From Drosophila persimilis (taxonomy: Eukaryota > Arthropoda > Insecta > Diptera > Drosophilidae), in contig NW_020825289.1 of the NCBI RefSeq assembly GCF_003286085.1, forward strand, positions 9,238,001 to 9,302,000: DNA of 64,000 bases, in the 5' to 3' direction. The notes below the pieces were generated by a model. The model ran no database searches and was not told the origin of the DNA. It saw only the letters and a list, made by a program, of their open reading frames with translations. The translations under genes were made by a program, and so were the position numbers. Shown here piece after piece: positions 11,936 through 26,453 of this stretch. The number at the start of each line of letters is the position of its first letter. Positions within the stretch are counted from its first letter, which is position 1.

Positions 11936-14900
11936 AAAGTCAATGAATAAATAATAACTTAATAACTTTACCTTTACATAACAGTTTGTGTCCAGTGAGG
12001 GTCTCGGCCAATAGAGCTAAGGGGAATACAAAAATAAAAGAATAAGAACGAAGAAAAAATAGTCTGTGGATATATGAATTGGGGGGAACAAGGAAAGGTT
12101 ACCCGGTCATAGCCGATGCGGTAGAGCATGGAGCAGAAGGGAAGACGATGTGCGTCATAAAAAGTGCAGCTACATAAATAATGTACCAGCTGCGCAATGC
12201 ACTCGATCGAGGATGTATGTATCGAAGCCTCGGTCCGCTTTTCCGGGGAAACGTAGCATGAAATATGCTATCAGAATATGCTAAAAAATTCGTAACCTCT
12301 ATTGGCAGTCGGAATCATCGATTTTTAATTAACTTTCAAGAGGGTTCCCAGGGTAATATTTATCTTATTTAATTCTCCCGCGATTTTTTCCAGGTTTGTA
12401 AAAGCTCGAATGTTATTGTAACATTTATTTATCTATATCTTATATCTATATCTTATAAGGAACCCATAACGTACTCAATGGCATTGTAAATGCTACTTTT
12501 TGTTTTCTGGGAAAGTTCTGCCACAAAATACCTACCGTCTACCTGGGGCCAAGGACCAAGGATATTGCATAAGTTGCCTCAAGTTCGATATTTAAATATT
12601 TTCGCATTCAGTGCTCTTCCTTCAGATTTAAAAGCAGCCGTTTAGGGTTCTTTGTCGACTCCATTACCACCACATTACACACACGTGGAACACCCGCTGC
12701 CACATATAGTACATGCACAGAGGGGCATGGCATGCAACAGAAACCACAAGGGTGCCGTCTCGATTGCATGGAAATTTGCATAAGTTTTCAGATGCCGATG
12801 CGAGCTGCCTTGACAGCGCCCTTCCGGTCCGCGTCGCAGCCGTCGAAATGGGTTTCGCAATTTAATGAGAGACCGGGATAAGAAAAGCAAAGATATACAC
12901 GTATGTGTGTATGTATCTTACGCGGTAGTTAAACGAGGTAATAGTGCTCTCCCTCACCCCCGTTTTACCACTCTCTTTCCCTTCCTGCTGCTGCGAGACA
13001 CAAAAAGTTGAGCAAATATTTGTGGCTGTTCGGCTCCCCCTTTTGCTTACGTCAAATGCAAATCTCTACGGCGCTTAATATCAACGGAGGCAAAGCAATT
13101 GCAGCAGCAACAACATTAACAACAACAAGAATGAGAATACAAAAAAGAACAACAACAATAAAGTGAGCCACTAAAGAGAATGCAATTTGCTTGTTTGACC
13201 CAAATTGTTGTGAGATTTGCTCTTCAAAAGGCAGCAGCAGCGGCAGCTCCGCCTTCCTGTTTCCTGTTTCTGTCTCTATCCCACTCTCTCTATCCATCTC
13301 TTTTGCTCTATTCCTATCTCTTTCTATCTGCCTTTTGCATGCCGAGAAGTTTGTCTTCAAGCCAAACTGCTGGCAGCATCTCGTCCGGATTCCGGCAAAG
13401 TGGCTAGAGAGGGGCTGGTTGAGACCCAGCGGTGGATAACAATGAAGCGTTACTTTCACTTTCCCCTTTTGCTTGGCACCAGCTGCATTGCATATTTTCC
13501 CTTCGCTTTTCCGCCTTCTCTCGTTCTCTTACACTCACCCACGGAGACGGGAAGCATCCTGGCATTGGGCTGCATAAAGTTAGTGGCTCAACAGGCGACA
13601 GGGGGCAACAGCCATTACCCTGCACCTGCAGCACGGGGCACGTTCTGTATTTCGTTTGCATTTTCGGGTCCGATTATTGGCACTTTAGGTGTTAACTCCT
13701 GGGGAGCATGAGCCACCTACAACACCTCAATTGTACTGAAGACAGGGCCACCAGTCTATTTCTTATTCCCCAACTTATTCCAGCTTCATTCGAGGAGGAG
13801 GTCCTGACCGCTTTTGTTTGTTTTCCACAAAACTTGACAGCTATCCGTAGGGCTTGGGGGTCAGGGAAAACGTTCGGAATGCTGGAAAACGCTCTCCTAA
13901 TTTCCTTTAGGAATTCCGAGGGCATTCCGGGCCAGTAGCACCGGCTGCCGCTTCTCACACGACGGCCTAATGTCTTAAGAGAGAGTTTGGCTAATAAGCC
14001 TCACTTATGTGATAAATTATTTACCTTTATTGAAAAGCCCCAAGCAGCCCGGCCACTCACCCCGACTGCACACCCCCTTGTGGGTTTATAATTTATTTAA
14101 ATAAGCCCCTATGACGTTTTTAATTCACTGACAATGATGTCAGCCAGCCAGGAAGCAGGTAGGAGGGGTGCTTGTGCCAGGGTGGTTGCACGGCAGTCGG
14201 AGGTGGAGCGACCTTTGGACTGGCATAATTTGAATATTTCTTGCATAAAAACAAGCACGCCAAAAACAAAATTAACAAAACAACATCAGCAGCAGGAGGA
14301 GCAGGAGGAACAGTGGGAACAAGGATGGTATGAAAGGAGCAACAGCGATAGTATGGAACGAGCGACGACAACAGTTCGAAGGACCGGTGATGACAGCAAG
14401 GAGTTCTGCGGAAAGATGTGAAATACCCTTCAAATGTATGGAAGGCAGTATCGGTCTAAGGTTTAAGGTGTATAATCTATATAAGAAAAGAGACTTCTTC
14501 TCAACTTTGTGTGTACTTTGAAGCACACTGAAAAAATAATTTTTCTCAACACAGAACAGCATTCGAACATGCTAATTTGTTACGGTTTACTTACGAATAA
14601 GACCCAGAAGTTCTACATAGTAACTTTTTGAAGACAACCAGCATCCTTTGGCAAACGCAATCCCAAAGCTGGGGTACAATACCCTAGAAGAGTTTCCTCT
14701 TCGGGTAGCCGACGACAAGCCCAACAAATGAGCGTAAGCAGAAATCTTGTCACAAAACAGAAATATTTTTCATAATTTTTCAGGTGGAATTTGCAGCGTA
14801 ATTTCTCTTAATTTCCCCTCCCCCCACCTTCCCACCCACACTGTGCCATTTGCTGGGGCTTTTGTTGGTGTTGTTGTGACGCCAAATGTCAACGTGGGGC

Positions 14901-15789
14901 AAAGCGCTGTACTGTGCAACATGGCAGCAACAACATCGTCTTGTACTTAATATGCGTGCGGCTGCCTGGTGTGGCAAATAATATGTCTGATGATGATGAT
15001 GATGAGGGGGATAATGGGGGGATGGTCTGCAAGGAGCAGGACACAACTATAACTGCCACAGCATGCTGGCAGGTGACGGTGAGGTGACACTTTTCCCTGC
15101 TCGACTTTGGTTCCGGCTGGCAATGTATTCACTGTAAAAATTAGCATATTTAATGCGAGCAGCACGTTACGTTATTAGAGGCCCATTCTCACCAAAGAGC
15201 GAGAGCGGGAGCCAGGCAGTGGCAAGACGGCCATGTTGCAGTATGTAAAACAATCACGACCCCCACACAAAAGCGGTAAGTAAGCAGCGGGACAGATCTG
15301 AATTTTACATAATGTTGCGAGGCTCCCTTTCGAGGCTCTTCCTGATGGAGAAATGGCGCCTGGGCCTGGGACCTTTGGGCGGATCCGAGGGCGTAGACAG
15401 AGAAATGGGCTTGTAAGCTACTTAGTTTTTATTACACTCTGCCTGGCGCATTGTTTTTTATGCCTAAGTGCAGGCGGCAGCAACAGCCCAAGCTGAAATT
15501 TCCAGTGAACCTCAGGCTCATCTATCCTCTGCCACTTCACTGGGAGAAAATCGCACAATTGCTTGCAATGGAGTGTTGACTGACTATTTAAAGGATACTA
15601 ATTCATTGAATTTCCTATGAGAGAGCAATTACCATTTTTACTCGACTATAGTTCTCTCTTTCCTATCCGCCATCTAAGAGATTTTCCAAATAATCAGTTT
15701 GTTTGCTTACTGGAATGGTTTTCCTCAGTGTTCTTATCCCTTCCCGCCGCCAGTCAGCAATCGTTTCAACAGTTTGTTTTTGCTCTTTT
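11936..15789. other. No confident gene between the inverted INE-1-like copies
   Basis: Mostly unique sequence with CAA/CAG-rich stretches near 13.09 and 14.28 kb. The 164-codon frame at 13217-13711 has no recognisable domain and appears to be chance. Confidence 0.55.
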
Positions 15790-16633
15790 TATACCCGATA
15801 CTCAAAATGAGTAAGGGGTATATTAGATGTGTGGTGAAAATGGATGTGTGTAACATCCAGAAGGAATCGTTTCCTACATAAGGTATATATATTCTTGATC
15901 AGCATCAATAGCCGAGTCGATTGAGCCCTGTCTGTCTGTCCGTCTGTCCCTATCAGCGCCTAGTGCTCAAAGAATACATAAGCTAGAGCAAAGACATTAT
16001 AAATCCGCACTTCTGTGATATGTCACTGTTACAAGAATATTTCAAAAATTCGCCCGCCCATTTCCGCCCCCACAAAGTGCGAAAGTGGATGACCATATCT
16101 TCTAGAGTGCAAAATCTGAACTAGATCGTATAATTATTATAGCCAGAATCAAGAAAACAATTTCATTCTCTCTCGCTCTGTCTCTCTCTAACACACAGGT
16201 TTCATGGTCGGCTTTGTCTATAGCAAAATGTGAGTTCAAGGATCTCAGAGACTATAAGAGCTAGAGTAACCAAATTTGGTATTCACACTCCTGTGATATT
16301 GGACCGTGACAAGTTAGTTTCAAAATTTCTCCGCAATCCCTTCCGCCCCCACAAAGGACGAAAATCTGTGGCATCCACAACAGTAAAGATTTGTAAAAAC
16401 TAAAAGCGCACAATCATAGATTTTTATTTTTATAGCCAAAAGCAAGAAATCAATTTGCAGTGGCTACGCAGCGCCTGACGTCACGCTCAGACTGATTTTC
16501 TGTCTTTCTCGCACGCACTTTTTGTCGTGTCGTTTTATATTAGCGGCGTCTGTCGGAGGAGAGCCATACTGACTAAGTATCGGGTATAAATGTAGAGTTG
16601 CGGTCTCCGCAGCAACTCACAACGTTCCCCCTC
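15790..16633 (+). mobile_element. INE-1/DINE-1-like Helentron, copy B
   Basis: Starts TATACCCGATACTCAAAATG, carries TATATATTCTTGATCAGCAT and a GTCTGTCTGTCCGTCTGTCC tract, and ends in the hairpin GAGTTGCGG..GCAACTC before CCCCCTC. It matches copy A over its length, reversed, with scattered differences. Non-autonomous: no transposase or Rep/helicase frame is visible. Confidence 0.75.
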
Positions 16634-19600
16634 TCTTTTCTTATGGTAGAGTGATTTTTCACGCCACTTGAAAGTGCAAATTGCATGAAATGTTTTTGTT
16701 GCTGCCCTCTGCCCGATGTGTAAGCACTTGAGCTTGAACGACAGCCACTCCGATTCTCCACTGAGCTTTAAGTTGTGGTTGAGCAAGGCCTTTCAGCGAT
16801 ATAAGATATGAATATCTGCCATGAGCATGAGCAGGCACAACATGCAATAATAATCGCACAACCCCCGGCTGGGCAAAAGGTGCCAGAATGCAAAACCGAA
16901 AACCGAATGTCGCCGGGATCCTGATATGACCAGGCAGTAACACGTGTCGGTCTGGTTTGGTCTGGTCTGTTTTGGTCTGTGTTCGGTTTGGTTGGGCCTG
17001 ACACATGGCACTGCAATTTTAAGTGTCGCGATAAGGCCAACAACCGACCAGCCGACTACCAACAAGCGGGGGGGCCTATCAGACATCGGCTACCGGACAC
17101 CGGTCATCGGACATCGGACATCGCGCATCGCGCATCGAGCAGAGGGCAACAACATGAGCGAGGACACAACGATTTTCGTGGCACTTTTTCCCACGAATTT
17201 CCGCGACCCGCACGTGCGCCTGAAAGTGTGTGCGAGTCCTGGAGATGTTATCAATCATGGCTTCTGGTGTGGATAGTTGCGGATAGCACGGCGGTCAGTG
17301 GTTGGGTCACGAATGTGGGTCGGGTCGTCGTAACTTGGACACTTAACTCCATTAACGCTTTAACGCGCAATTACAGAAATTTAACATGTTACCAAAATTG
17401 AATGCCTGAATGAACGGGTTGTTGCTCGATTAAACATAGCATGGTGTTTAATCGCCCTCATTACGAAATTTACCTTAATAATTTCAGAATTTAAATACGT
17501 ATGCCTTATGCACTATGCATATGGCATAAAACTGTAAACAAAAGTTAAAAAACTAAGAAAACAAAAAAAATTTCAAATTATATAAATTTGGTCCGAGGAA
17601 TTTGTTCACTTTAATCTCACTTATCACACAAATATAAAAACCATAATGCCCTTTATCAGTAAATATTCAGAAAGTGCACACACGGAACGGTCGGTCGGTA
17701 TGTTCTTTACGAGCTTTTTCCCGTGCACAACATATTTTGGCCAGCCACCGTACCGACAAAAAAGCGCAGAAGAAACTTTACTTTTTATTGTTTTGTTTTT
17801 TATGCCTTTTTCTATTTGCCGGCAATTTCTCATGGAACAATATTTTGTTTGTCTGCAGCCGCCACTGCCACCACCAGCCCCGCCGCTGCAGCTGTTTTCC
17901 TTGTTAAGGTGCCAAAAAGCGTTTAGCAGTTCATCCGCCTCGGCACGGCATCCTTCTGGCGGGGCAAACATCTGTCGGGGGCATCTCAATCTTTGCGATT
18001 GTGGAGTCGAAGTGGGTGTGAGTCCGAGTCCTGCTGCTGCTATTTCTGATTCTAGCTTATGTTTTTCTCTGAATATGCTGCAACGTGGGGGCTGAAGTTT
18101 CCTCTAGAAGTGGAGCTCCATATCCTACCATATCCTGTTTTGTGTGTGTATGTGCGTGTGTGCAGTGTCTGGGAATACTTGAGTTGCTATAAGGGCCACC
18201 CCCGCACCCCCGTGAAACATAGAGTCTTTTGTACTTTGATGTGGCATCATCCTTCGGAGCAATTTTTCTTTTTGTTTGCTGGCACGCAATGCAATGTCTG
18301 AATATCTTTTCTGCTGGCTGTTGTCTGTCAACCTCCCCCGTTCTTCCGTTCCTCTGTTCCAGCCAACAGAAAAAACACAGGAATTCGAGGGAAGCCATGA
18401 GCTTTGAGCAGATTTCTTTCGAGGTTCACTTCAAGCTAAGCTTCGAAATTGTTCTTAATCCTCCTCCAGAGCTTGGCAAATAAACGGGAGATAATTTTCC
18501 GATGAAAAGATATTGAGGTCCCCTGTGTCCGGTGGCACTCAAGACTGACATTTCCTAACATGTAACATGCCCAAAAGGCAGTCAGTCATACAATATAAAC
18601 CATACATATCCAGTTCCTGGGAAAAGCCACAAGCAAATAGTAAATAAACAAATCTTTGAAATTTGATTTTTCCGCCAAATGCAGCTTTGATAACACTATG
18701 CAACAAATAGTAGAGTATTACAGCAGCTATCCGGTGCTCAGATATTTTCTTTCGAAACAAGGGAACAAGTAAAACATTTCACATTAACTTTACCTGCCCC
18801 TAGGAACTATGGCTCAAATTCGAACGAATGGTTTTCACTGCGAAAAGTATTTTGTATTCAACTATAAAGTCCTCGTTTGTCGCATAGTGCCCTTGCCATG
18901 TGGTGAGCACTCGTTTGCACAACTTGAAAAGTCAGCCGAAGTCTGTTTGCACAATGCTTCCGCAGTACTCTGTGGTGCGGTGGGGTGGGGTGAGCTGGGT
19001 AAATACATAATCTGAACCGAAAACGCATCCCGAAACCCAAAGCCAAAATTCAAACTCAAATAGGAGCACAAACAGAAGAGCAAACAAAATCGTCTGCGAG
19101 AGCAAAAATCTTGGTGTGTCAATATAGGAAATTTCATTATGATTGGTCCTGGAATGAGATTATTGGAATACTGATTCTCTACACTGCTCTTCTGCTGTTC
19201 GGCTGTCCTGCTGTACACCGAACCATTCAATGAGGTTTATCTATCAGTCGAGAATCAGGGGCTGTAGGGGTCAGTGTGCGTGCATAATTTATGCTCCTAA
19301 TGTCCGACAACAGTTGTCTAATGACACGCCACTGGATTCTATTTCTCGTACGAGTATGTACATATGTGTGTCGTGCTAAATAAATCCGGGAAAGACACCT
19401 TGGCCATTGCCATTGTGATAATGCTCGGCAGAGAGGTCACACACAGAATATGAATATGAATATGAATATGCATTCATTAGTCGCACTAAACATTGAATGT
19501 GATTTGGCTAGTAATGGCAATTTAACCAACACACAAATCATAATGTGCAACATGACGCGTGGCAACTATCTATGCACACAAGCGTCATGATGACATTCAG

Positions 19601-22600
19601 GACCAGAGCGATAACAGTGGTCGTGGTGCATGACAAATAACCAAAATGGAAAATGGAAAATCTGTTGATGTCCCTGTCTCCAGTCCCCAGTTTCCACTAC
19701 CAATCCCCAGCTTAGATATATGTTTGTACGAGCATACCATGCAAAATCGATGAACTTTCAGAGGAAAGGATTTCCCAGTCAGAGATCCTTTTGGTCTGTT
19801 GCAAGCCAAAGTGTTGGCCAATTAGCAATTGAACAGCCTGACACTAGGACATGGCCAAGATGCAGTTGCATTCAACTGTCAGTTCACCGTCTCCCTCCAT
19901 CTCTCTGCTCTTGCTATTGCTATTGCTTTTGCTGTCTTGTTTCTGTCTCTATTTCTGTACGAAAACAGTAATCCAATTGAGATTCTTGAGTATTATTAAA
20001 TTATTTATAGCCAAACGAAGCAGAGGACAAAACTGTGTGCAGAATTGTGTAGATTTATATATTTGATGAGCTTCAAATTGAGTGGGAAAGCCGAGTTAGT
20101 GACACTTTTGAGTGGCTGCCTCGAAGTCCCCTCCAGACAGATTGTATATTCAGTTAGTAGGTATGCACTGGTCGAGGCATTCAACAGCCTCTCCAGTTCT
20201 GATTGCAATTCAATTATTTAAAGTTAAAATGGGCCGGGCCTGGTACTTTTCATGTGTGCATCCACAAAATACATTTATTCATTTGTATGCCACGCAATTG
20301 ATAGAGCGTGGGGACTGGCGTCCCCGTTGAATAGATGATTGATGGGCGGCTGCAATCTGCGCTGTGCACACAGTTGATTTGATCAAGGGCGGGGGTGCAG
20401 AAGTGGTGCAGGAAGTAAGGCTACGGCTACTATATGCATTCACATTTGGATAGATATTCAATTTAAAAAAATTCCCCAACAAAGGATATTCATTTTGGCA
20501 ATTTAATTATAAATTGTTAGATAGTTTTATTCGAAGAATGGATAAACAATGGCGAAACCCTTTTAGGGTTCTCTTTATGTCGAAATTCCGGGCGGGCATT
20601 GTCGTATATGCGATTCAAGTATCGCCGCTGATGGGCTTTCTATGCAAATGTCCTGAAAAACATACACACATGCAGAGCGAGAGAGAAATCAGCGTCATAA
20701 AATTGTTTGCTGTCTTCCTTTCTTTTTTTTATCTGCGTGTGTGTGTATGTGTGTGTGTCAGGAGCAGTATGGCGACAGCGAAGAAGGGCCGAAAAGCAAA
20801 GGGCACAGCAAGATTCAATGGTCCTTGCGAAGGCCGCATATTTCACGTTACTTATCTTTATCATTGCCAACTAATTTCACAGGGTCCAGAAGAAGGAGCA
20901 GGAGCGGGAGCAGGAACAGGAGTAGGGGAGAACACACACACACACACATTCATACATTCATACTCATAGTATGTATCTTTTACAGAGGCTGAATACAAAA
21001 TATTTGTTTATTTCTAGTTCATATCTCTCATGTGCGCTACACTTGTTTCTGCTCCGCTACTGCTTCTGGCACTTGCCCATGCCCCAACTCCATTCCCATC
21101 CCGTCCCCTGCACCTCATGCCTGCTTGCTGTTTTGTGGCATGTTTGCGCCATTTTGCGTTTTTGTTTATGTTTAGCTGGGTCATTGCGGCCATTCCATAT
21201 AGCATACATATGTATGTACATATGGCTATGTGCCACTTTCTCTTTGTGTGTGCGTATGTGGGTCTCACGCTCTCTCTCTCTCTCTCTTTAAGTTTTTTAT
21301 TGTCTTTTGCTTAGGGTTAAGTTTTGTCGTTTGCAGGCTTTGTTTATGGGGCTCCCTGCGATCCCGCTCCCCCTGCCAGATGCCATCGAGCTAATCCTTT
21401 TGTTATATGGCATTTAATTTATTTTTAAAGCTTTATTTCCCCTCCACCCCTCCCGTTTCCAGCAACGTGTTTGTAGGCCGCAAAACAAGGCCAGAAACAG
21501 AAGCAGAAGGGAAATACATTTGTATAGCATGCTTTTATGCGTTGCCCTGTTCTGCTGCTCCCTGATCCTTTGGCTGTTTGCCTAACAACAACACCATGAA
21601 TATTGCACGCTCCCAGGTTTTTTTTTCGAAAAATCATGCAACAGGGCGTGTTTCTACTGCCAGCATAATTGGCTCCAGCACACACATAACAGATAGAACA
21701 GATAGAAGGAGAACACACATAAGTACATGCTCGAGCAATTGGCAACAAAACTGCAACAATAACAATAACTATTCAATATGCCCGCAACAGATGGCATACC
21801 CCAAAACCCCTTAGCACTGAACTCGTCACCGGCACAAGCATCACCATCAGCATCAGCATCAGTATCTGTCCAAGCGGTCTACACTTGTAAGCCTGGTCTA
21901 ATTGGCCCTCATTACATCAAAGAGTTTCGCGTGGGGAATGCCAAGCACAAAAATAAAACTCATCTGTGGGCGAGAGCATGTCCGCGTGGCTCCGTGTGTG
22001 TGCCTTCTGTCAGTGGCCATGGCAATGGGAATGGGATCGACTGTGGCCACGCCCTTAACATCTGCTGATGGTCATTCGGGGGGCAAGTGCGAGGAGTTTG
22101 GCTTCTGTTTTCGGCTATCATTGTTCCATCCTTTCTGTCTCTGCTTGTCCAGCTTTCTCCTAGTTACATTCGATTAATCTGCGGCTGGTCGTTCAGTGGC
22201 GTGCTCAGTGTCCTAAAGAAGTTGGCCAAATAATTGCTTTCCACTAACCACACTCTCAAACAGACGGCCTTGAATTAATGTCTCTGAAAGTAGCTCAAAG
22301 TGCTTTTGCAAAAAGTTTTCCCACTTGACCATTTACTTAGCTATAGACATTCGAACGGATACTTACGTTTAAAGCTAATGGAAAAATGGTATTGCAAGAT
22401 TTAATATATTTTCTACTTTTTTTGTAAATATAAACACATATTTATTCTTTCTTAAAAATACCCATTTTTTTACGATGTATTAAACAATAACAATTGCTTT
22501 TTCCCCTAAGTAACAGAAATACAGTGTTATTCATATACTTTTTTGTTCTGTTACTCTTTTTCTCTATTTTCTCTATCCTTTATATGTACTTTATTTTTGC

Positions 22601-24749
22601 GAATCGTCCATTAATCTGCTCTGTTTTTTTTTTATTGAATTACAAAGAAAAGCTTATAGAGTTGTGGTTTAAATAGTCAAATGTCTCTGGTACTTAATTA
22701 AGTTTTGTGCATGAGTAGATGTGCATTTGCGGAGTGGTTCAGCCAGAAAAGGAGGAGAGAGACCGCACAGCGTCTGTCCATCCGATGTCAAAGTGTGTGT
22801 GTCTTCAATGCTATCAAAACTAATGTCCTAATGAATGGTGATGCTTCTGAAGGACTCTTTGACTTCCGCTCTACTCGCACAATTTCCACTTCCACTTTCC
22901 TTTCGTCATCCCACAATGCCTATCGATTTCGTTTGTGAGAGCCTCTGTATATGTTTCTGTGTGTGTGTGATAATAATACCATTGGCGAGGAGCTTCAACA
23001 GGCCGTTGTCCCAAAGTACGTGTCTGTCATTTTGAATTACAAGAAGCTGCGAAATGTAAAACGGGAAATTCGTGCGGACGGCCGGGGTGAATGGGGCGTA
23101 TGAGTAACGTCTTGGATATTGCTGTGCTTTGCATTTGTATGGACAGAAGCCTGCCGCCGCTCCCTCTAGTGTAGCATAATTGTGCGTCGTTAAGTTTATT
23201 ATGAAGTGCCATCCCACACACATACACACACACACAATCTCGCACAAGCCCAGCCTGAAACACACACGAATGACTGGAAGAGGAGTTTAAGTCAAGCAAT
23301 TGGAAACTAAATTGGAATTTTTATGACAGCCATCAGGCAGGGACGTCCAGGGCAAGAGCAAGGCCTTATCTCTGCACAGCATCATCAAGGCACACAATAG
23401 CCGCCGGCAGGCACACATGGCGTATGCGTATTGTGTGAGCGCATTTGACCGACAAGCTCTTCCAACTATGGGCACACACACTCGCACAACCACTGGCACT
23501 GGCATAAATACAGTTATAATGCGTTTTGCATTTGGCAAATTTCCCCCAGGCCCCGTTTTCGTTACGGGTTTGTCGGGGCCGCCTTTCAACGAATTAAGCG
23601 TTGACAAGGCCAAAATGAACGCCTGAGTTGGGCCAATAATTTTTGAGTTTGCCTGCTGCTTCTGTGTGGCCGCTCGGTGGAGAGTGAGCTAAAATCTAAG
23701 AACTGAAATTGTTGACGAACAATTCACGCAAAAATAGGCAGATAGAATGAGTTTCAGTATTTTTTGCCTGTCTGATTGAGTGTGAAATTGTTCGAATCAT
23801 CATTTAAAGATCGTTTGAATGGACCTCGTCTCTGCTCCAGACATCTCCCTCTTTGGAAGATTATCTGCTGACTTTACTTTTCTATTTGCTCGCCTCCAGC
23901 AGCACACGCCCACTTCCCTGCCATCTCCCATGGGACTAGAGTTCCTTTTGATGCGTGTATAACACATAATAAACAATATACTTGCACTCGTAGTTGGATG
24001 TATACGAGTATACTCTTGCTGAAACTGTGGCATATTCGCCCCCTGGCCAATGGCACATTCGCAAACACTTTTGGCTCAATCTGCTTTTGGTTTTACGGCT
24101 TTTTGCGGCTCTGGAGTTGGCTCGTTCATGATGTTGGATGCAGTTTCTCAATCTCTAAGTCATGTTTGTGGCTGTCTCTGCGGCTGTCAGTTCATACCGA
24201 GTTTTGGTTTTCAATTGAATAGAAATCAAATTTGCAACAAATCAAACTTCCATGGAGCGAAACCAAAAGAATAACATTTCTGACACTCCTCCGTCCGCAA
24301 TTGCAATTGTTCGAAACTCAAAACTTAATTACACAGATTTCTCTCAGAGTTTGGCTGAGCCGATCAGAGTGTTCTTGAAGTTCATTATGCCGGGTGGCTG
24401 GCTTCCATGACAGTAAACTGAGGCTCCACGGCATTATTATGGCCACCACGAGGAAGGCAGGAATCAAGTGCCGCCTACTGACACGGCACCACCATCATTT
24501 TCATCGTCCTAGCTCACGTTGTCCTCGTCGTCATCATTCTCGTCACACAATTTAGTTTTATTAACTGAAGCGAGTGGCGGCAGGAGACCGATGTAGAGGA
24601 AAGCAACGGTAGAAGAGGATGAAGAGAACTGATTCCTAGTGGCTCCCCAGATGCGGCTGCTGCTCAACCATAGCTGCCACTGCCACTGCCACTGATGGGC
24701 CCTTAAGCCTCCATATTCATCAAGACGCTATTTAATTTGTATAGTTTGC
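16634..24749. other. No confident gene downstream of dpr13
   Basis: Open frames here (for example 17646-18095 and 20514-20969) run through simple repeats or biased sequence and match nothing recognisable. Microsatellites such as CA and CT runs occur near 20.73, 20.93 and 21.27 kb. Confidence 0.6.
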
Positions 24750-24879
24750 ATAATTTTATTATGTTTTATTTGTTTGTTTCTTTTGTTTTTGTTTCGTTTT
24801 TCTTTTTTAGATAATTTACGTTACATTTAACTACACAGACTTAGGGGCTAGAATTTCTCATTTCCTGCAGCTGCGCCAT

Positions 24880-24887
24880 TATTTACA
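24880..24887 (-). promoter_or_regulatory. Pumilio-type element TGTAAATA in presumed 3' UTR
   Basis: Minus-strand TGTAAATA matches the Pumilio recognition sequence UGUANAUA. It is meaningful only if the transcript extends to about 24.75 kb. Confidence 0.3.
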
Positions 24888-25265
24888 CATATTCTTTGGA
24901 GGTTCCGCAGCCGCAAGAGCATCCGCGTTGGATACGATTCGCTCTCTAGTTAGGTCGTACTCGTACGATCTTATTGCACATCTCTAAGACAGTTAAAAGT
25001 TTTGTCCACTAATTAAAAGTTACATTAATTTAGTGAATATCTGTGTTATTTTAGACAATTACTCATAGTTTATTTTGATTACGCGATCCGTGCTTCTCGT
25101 TCTCAATATTGGTTATTTCTCTTTTGATTAACAAATTCTGGCCAAAACTTTTATTGCCCTCTCTCTGGGCATCCCATTCGTACCCCTCTCTTTTACTTGC
25201 AGTTGCACCCACACTTAACGGTAACAGTTTTCCAATTTTCCATTACTTTAGTTTACCAAATAATT

Positions 25266-25273
25266 TATTTACA
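25266..25273 (-). promoter_or_regulatory. Second Pumilio-type element TGTAAATA in presumed 3' UTR
   Basis: Minus-strand TGTAAATA, overlapping a possible AATAAA at 25264-25269. It is a second exact match to UGUANAUA in the same presumed UTR. Confidence 0.3.
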
Positions 25274-26321
25274 GCTTAACTCTGAACTTCCTAGAGTGAA
25301 GTCAAATTCCATTAGCAAAACCCGTTCTAATCAGTTGAGTGGTTCTCCGGCTCTCTGTACAATTCCCCCCATAAATCATATTTACTCGCGAATGATGGAG
25401 CTTGAGGATGTCCGTTAGTGCAGTGACTGAAACAAAGTTCTTAGCCCTAAAAAGGGGCTTACGTCAAACGGAAGGATATAGATACATATGTAGACGGGCA
25501 GGGGTGTCCTTGCTACAGTTCGGTCAGTTCTTCTTATTGGATTTGGAAGTGACTCCATCTATGATCTGCTAGATCCTGATCAACCACTTGATCAGAAATG
25601 TATGAATGTCTGGTTCAGAGATAACATACATACATATATACGAGTATTAGATAAAAGCTCTTTGTGCCTTTGCACTCCAAAAAAAAGGAAATGTTTTGCC
25701 GGGGACTTAAGAGAGTTCGGCCTAGCTTGAGATATTTTTGCAGATATTTTTCTAGAGCTAAAGAATTTTTAAAACCGGCCAAAGTTGAAGAATTGTATGG
25801 TTTCAGACATTTTTTCAAAAAAATATTAGTTTCTTTTATGAAATATGAACTTGTCTCTTTGCCACAGCAAATGCCTAAAACTCTGGATGCTTTTTCAAGT
25901 ACACTCTTGCGCTCTCCAATATATGCGAATGCGTGTATGTGTAGAGTTGATAGTTTTCCAAAGTTTATCTTTTTTACTGTTGCTGCATGCTGCAAGTTAT
26001 TTCGCTCTCTCCCTCTCTCTGCCTAGCTGTTGGCCTGTCTGCTCTAGACCTCCTCCGTCTTGGGAGCACTTCTAGAGACTCCCTCCTCTGTTGATAAGTG
26101 TGGAGTGTGTCACCTTCGCTTACACTTATACATTCACAAAATACAAACACATGCACATAGAAGTGGGCTGATTGATGGCTTGGCATCATGTATGTATTCC
26201 TGTATGTATGTATAGAGAGAGTTCTTAAGCTTGATTCGCTGTCTGTAAAGTTTAGCTTTGGGTTTGATTATGGGGTAGTACGTATGCTCGGATTTGGGCC
26301 TCGCTTTAATGAATATCGTAT

Positions 26322-26347
26322 GAGAGAGAGAGAGAGAGAGAGAGAGA
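26322..26347. repeat. (GA)13 microsatellite
   Basis: Pure GA dinucleotide run within the presumed dpr13 3' UTR. Confidence 0.95.
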
Positions 26348-26453
26348 ATTAACTAGTGTAAGATTACGGCTAAGATTCCACCAATACATTCGTTCGATAG
26401 TTTGCACCTGCCTCTGCTTCTTCCTTATGTTCCTTTTCCTCTGTGGTGGACGC

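Larger units (their letters stand above)
24750..26453 (-). other. dpr13: Presumed dpr13 3' UTR
   Basis: Follows the stop codon on the minus strand with no recognisable gene. Candidate AATAAA polyadenylation signals (plus-strand TTTATT) are at 24755-24760, 24765-24770, 25150-25155 and 25264-25269. The ends chosen are therefore approximate: the UTR may stop near 25.1 kb or 24.75 kb. It contains a (GA)n run at 26322-26347. Confidence 0.35.

Noticed and set aside
13217-13711. 164-codon plus-strand frame
   Set aside because: Low-complexity and repeat-driven composition, no domain, and competing frames of similar length on both strands.
20514-20969. 151-codon plus-strand frame
   Set aside because: It runs through two microsatellites (GTGTGT and ACACAC) and has no recognisable family.
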